Source: RGIG1959 sp051877215 (lineage in GTDB: Bacteria; Bacillota; Clostridia; Oscillospirales; Acutalibacteraceae). From it: a DNA stretch of 8,363 bases. Position numbers and translations under genes: made by a program. The stretch is from positions 1 through 8,363 of the forward strand of contig JBJEIR010000161.1 in the NCBI GenBank assembly GCA_051877215.1, given 5' to 3'. Under the pieces are notes generated by a model. That model was not told the origin of the DNA. It did not search any database and saw only the letters and a list, made by a program, of their open reading frames with translations. Positions 6,367-8,363 of this stretch are shown one piece after another (position 1 is the stretch's first letter; every line of letters starts with the position of its first letter).

Positions 6367-7965
6367 ATGTCAGACTGGTTACATGAACAGGAACACCCCA
6401 CCTCTCCTTCGGCACAGAATACCGATCCTGCGGATACGGGCTATCCGCAGGAGACCCCGACAGGTGTGACAAATTCGTCGCCTGCCGCGCCCGCCGAGGA
6501 GCAAAGCTATATGCCGCCGACGGCGGATACCGCGAAAACAGAGCCGGTGAAAACAGAGCCGGTCGCCGGTGATTCGCAGGGCGTATCGCCTGCTTCAAAC
6601 GGCGGATGGAACACGCCCGCTCCTCAGACGCCGCCGTATTACAGCGGGTATGCTTCGCAGATGCCGCAGCAGACGCCGCCGCCTCAGACGCCGCCGCAGG
6701 GACGGTATCCGTATGCGCCGCCGCAGCCCTCCTTTACCCCCCAGCCGCCGCACGGAAACAAGCGCGGTAAAAAACGCGGGGTAAACATTCTGGTCGCGGT
6801 GCTGGCGGTGCTTTGCTGTGCGTCCTTGATCACCTGCGGCGTGCTGGCTGTGCAGATGTTCAGCATGAACAACAGTGCACCGATACAATCCGGCACACAG
6901 ACCCCTTCGGAGTCGGATACGCAGGGAAACAAGTCTCCTTCCGCTGTGAATGAGAACGGCCCGTCTCTTGAGATCAACGGCGTGGATGACGCGGACGACG
7001 GAGGGCTGACCACCCGCGAGATCGTCGCCGACAATTTGGATTCCACGGTCGTGCTCACCATGTATCAGAATATGTCTATGTCCTACTACGGCTACAATAT
7101 CGGCAGCTCGAATGACAGCCTGACCCGCGTCGGGCAGGCCTCCGGTATTGTGATGTCGGAGGACGGCTATATTATCACCAACAGCCACTGCGTATATGAC
7201 GAGGACAATCGCACGGAGTATGCCCGCATTGATGTGACGATGTATGACGGCACGGAATATCAGGCGTCTATTGTGGGATACGATCCGACGACGGATCTGG
7301 CGGTCATCAAGGTGGACGCCGACGGACTGAAGCCCGCGCAGTTCGGTGATTCCTCCGCCGTTGCGCTGGGAGACCGCGTCATCACGCTTGGCAATTCCGG
7401 CGGCCTGCAGTGGTCGGCATCACAGGGAATCCTGTCGGGACAGGCGCGCGATGTCTATGAGGATACCGGCTATTCCATCAAATGCTTACAGGTCGACGCT
7501 GTCATCAATCCCGGCTCCTCGGGCGGTCCGCTGCTCAACGCTTACGGACAGGTTATCGGCATCAACTCGGCGAAAATCGTGTTGACCGGATATGAGGGAC
7601 TTGGGTTTTCCATCCCGATCAATGAGGCGAAAGCCATTGTCGACGATTTGGTCAAATACGGCTATGTGACCGGTCGTGTTTCGCTCGGTATTACGGGACG
7701 AACCGTCACCTCGATCGGATATGAGGGCTTTATGATCGACACGATCAACACCGGCTCTTCGCTGCAAGGGACAAAGGCACAGGTCGGCGATATCATCACC
7801 CATGTCGACGGGGTGCGTGTGACCGGCTATGCCCCCATGCGCACGGAGCTGACCAAGCACAGTGTGGGCGACAGCGTCACCCTTACGCTGCTGCGGCTGG
7901 ACAACCAAACCCGCACCACGCAAACCTTTGATGTCACGGTAACGCTCGGACAAAGCGAAAAGTGA
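6367..7965 (+). CDS. htrA: Membrane-anchored HtrA/DegP-like serine protease with PDZ domain
   Basis: Trypsin-like S1C protease expected to act outside the membrane on misfolded or surface proteins. The 532-residue product has a cytoplasmic, low-complexity Pro/Gln/Thr-rich N-terminus (about 1-130), a basic stop (NKRGKKRG), one membrane helix (about 139-165), a linker rich in Ser, Asn and acidic residues, the protease domain (about 215-430) and a PDZ domain (about 438-528). The catalytic triad is visible as His274 in TNSHC, Asp310 in TTDLAVIK, and Ser385 in NPGSSGGPL. TNSHC replaces the more usual TNAHV. The start at 6367 gives MSDW; a GTG at 6355, overlapping the kinase stop, would add four residues and sits only 2 bases from an AAAGG site, so the ATG is preferred but not certain. 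It lies 8 bases after the kinase gene, so it is almost certainly in the same operon and a likely target or effector of the pair. Confidence 0.93.
   Translation: MSDWLHEQEHPTSPSAQNTDPADTGYPQETPTGVTNSSPAAPAEEQSYMPPTADTAKTEPVKTEPVAGDSQGVSPASNGGWNTPAPQTPPYYSGYASQMPQQTPPPQTPPQGRYPYAPPQPSFTPQPPHGNKRGKKRGVNILVAVLAVLCCASLITCGVLAVQMFSMNNSAPIQSGTQTPSESDTQGNKSPSAVNENGPSLEINGVDDADDGGLTTREIVADNLDSTVVLTMYQNMSMSYYGYNIGSSNDSLTRVGQASGIVMSEDGYIITNSHCVYDEDNRTEYARIDVTMYDGTEYQASIVGYDPTTDLAVIKVDADGLKPAQFGDSSAVALGDRVITLGNSGGLQWSASQGILSGQARDVYEDTGYSIKCLQVDAVINPGSSGGPLLNAYGQVIGINSAKIVLTGYEGLGFSIPINEAKAIVDDLVKYGYVTGRVSLGITGRTVTSIGYEGFMIDTINTGSSLQGTKAQVGDIITHVDGVRVTGYAPMRTELTKHSVGDSVTLTLLRLDNQTRTTQTFDVTVTLGQSEK
6535..6564 (+). 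repeat. 15-bp tandem repeat inside the protease gene
   Basis: AAAACAGAGCCGGTG (6535-6549) is followed directly by a copy differing only in its last base (6550-6564). It encodes the tandem peptide KTEPV-KTEPV in the disordered cytoplasmic N-terminus. Further along, CAGACGCCGCCG recurs (around 6625, 6671 and 6686), giving QTPP motifs. The in-frame units suggest that the segment expands and contracts by slippage. Confidence 0.85.
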
Positions 7966-8002
7966 TAAAGTGCGCCTTTTGACAAGCGAAACAGTCGGAT
8001 AA

Positions 8003-8050
8003 AATCGGGCGGCAGGAAAAGAGCTTTTTCTGCCGCCCGATTGTTTTTTT
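8003..8050 (+). terminator. Strong intrinsic terminator of the two-component/HtrA operon
   Basis: The arms at 8003-8020 and 8025-8042 form an 18-bp stem with one G-U pair, closed by a four-base GAGC loop and followed by G and seven T residues (8044-8050). It lies 37 bases after the protease stop codon and should end the three-gene transcript. Confidence 0.93.
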
Positions 8051-8205
8051 GCCGGTTTGCATTTGCAGTCTTTGTGTTTTTTCTGTGTAAGACGGAAGAA
8101 AGGGGAACGGGCGATGTCCCTGCAAAACAGTACCCTGTGATGACGGAGGGAAAGAAGATGCAGCGGATTTTCACTTAGTTTCTATAAATACAGAACATTT
8201 TTATT
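8051..8205. other. Intergenic stretch without a convincing gene
   Basis: No open frame of gene length is present. Two very short overlapping frames each follow a purine-rich ribosome-binding-like sequence: an 8-codon frame at 8114-8140 (MSLQNSTL) behind AAAGGGG, and a 12-codon frame at 8140-8178 (MTEGKKMQRIFT) whose ATG overlaps the first stop. The second also contains an internal ATG (8158) behind GGAGGGAAAG. They could be leader peptides, remnants of a lost gene, or chance. No good promoter was found upstream. Confidence 0.4.
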
Positions 8206-8327
8206 CTCTCCCTCAGTCACCTGCGGTGACAGCTCCCTCGTCAGAGGGAGCCAAGGGAAAGGGCGCTGCACCAACGCCTCGCCTGTGCAAGGGGAGGTGG
8301 CACGGCGCCAAGCCGTGACGGAGGGGT
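8206..8327. repeat. MITE-like palindromic intergenic repeat
   Basis: About 120 bases with imperfect terminal inverted repeats: CCCTCAGTCAC (8210-8220) against GTGACGGAGGG (8315-8325), matching at 10 of 11 positions. Inside lie perfect small hairpins: GTCACC-TGC-GGTGAC (8216-8230), GCTCCCTC-GTCA-GAGGGAGC (8232-8251) and CACGGC-GCCAA-GCCGTG (8301-8317), plus TGCAC/GTGCA (8267-8271 and 8285-8289). From memory, the motifs CTCCCTCAGTCACC, GAGGGAGCCAAGG and GGCACGGCG...GCCGTGACGGAGGGG resemble a repeat family scattered in gut Clostridia genomes. It has no coding capacity, so mobilisation would need a transposase in trans. The palindromic structure is certain; the family name is not. Confidence 0.75.
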
Positions 8328-8363
8328 TGTTGAACCGCTAAGAGATCGACGAAACACACCATA

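Noticed and set aside
8063..8091. A promoter (TTGCAG, 17 bases, TGTAAG) after the protease operon terminator
   Set aside because: Both boxes match the consensus poorly and no gene-length frame follows.
8206..8327. A CRISPR array, suggested by the repeated GAGGG/CCCTC blocks
   Set aside because: The blocks are inverted repeats of unequal spacing, not direct repeats with uniform spacers, and no cas gene is nearby.

Overview
The window looks like a chromosomal segment from a fairly GC-rich gut-type Clostridium relative, most likely an Oscillospiraceae/Ruminococcaceae member of the Firmicutes. The evidence is the style of the adenylosuccinate synthetase, the AAAGGA-type ribosome binding sites, the SigA-like promoters, an OmpR-type two-component pair next to a membrane-anchored HtrA-like protease, and a palindromic intergenic repeat resembling ones common in gut Clostridia. 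This placement is inference; there is no rRNA in the window.

Left half, minus strand: three genes read leftwards. A small four-helix membrane protein of unknown function (3208-3813) is followed by purA (1753-3027), which has its own strong promoter just past the membrane gene's stop codon, and then guaA (108-1652), which ends at a hairpin terminator (69-95). PurA commits IMP to AMP and GuaA makes GMP from XMP, so the last steps of both purine branches are paired and probably co-transcribed. The 100-base purA-guaA gap holds a 13-bp hairpin without a T-tract and a perfect 14-bp tandem repeat.

Centre: a divergent intergenic region (3814-4164) carries several inverted repeats that could fold into one branched structure, and one or two SigA-like promoters driving the rightward operon.

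Right half, plus strand: an OmpR-family response regulator (4165-4869) overlaps an HAMP-containing sensor histidine kinase (4862-6358), followed almost without gap by a trypsin-like HtrA/DegP-family protease with a long proline-rich cytoplasmic N-terminus, one membrane anchor and a C-terminal PDZ domain (6367-7965). The set resembles in concept the CssRS-HtrA envelope or secretion stress module of Bacillus. A strong intrinsic terminator (8003-8050) closes it. The remaining 300 bases contain no convincing gene, only two tiny overlapping reading frames and a MITE-like palindromic repeat (8206-8327).

Most of the window is ordinary housekeeping and envelope-stress content. The points most worth a second look are the non-canonical active-site positions in PurA, the tandem repeat plus hairpin before guaA, the possible structured RNA at 3905-4031, the 11-bp-spaced direct repeat at the two-component promoter, and the terminal repeat element.
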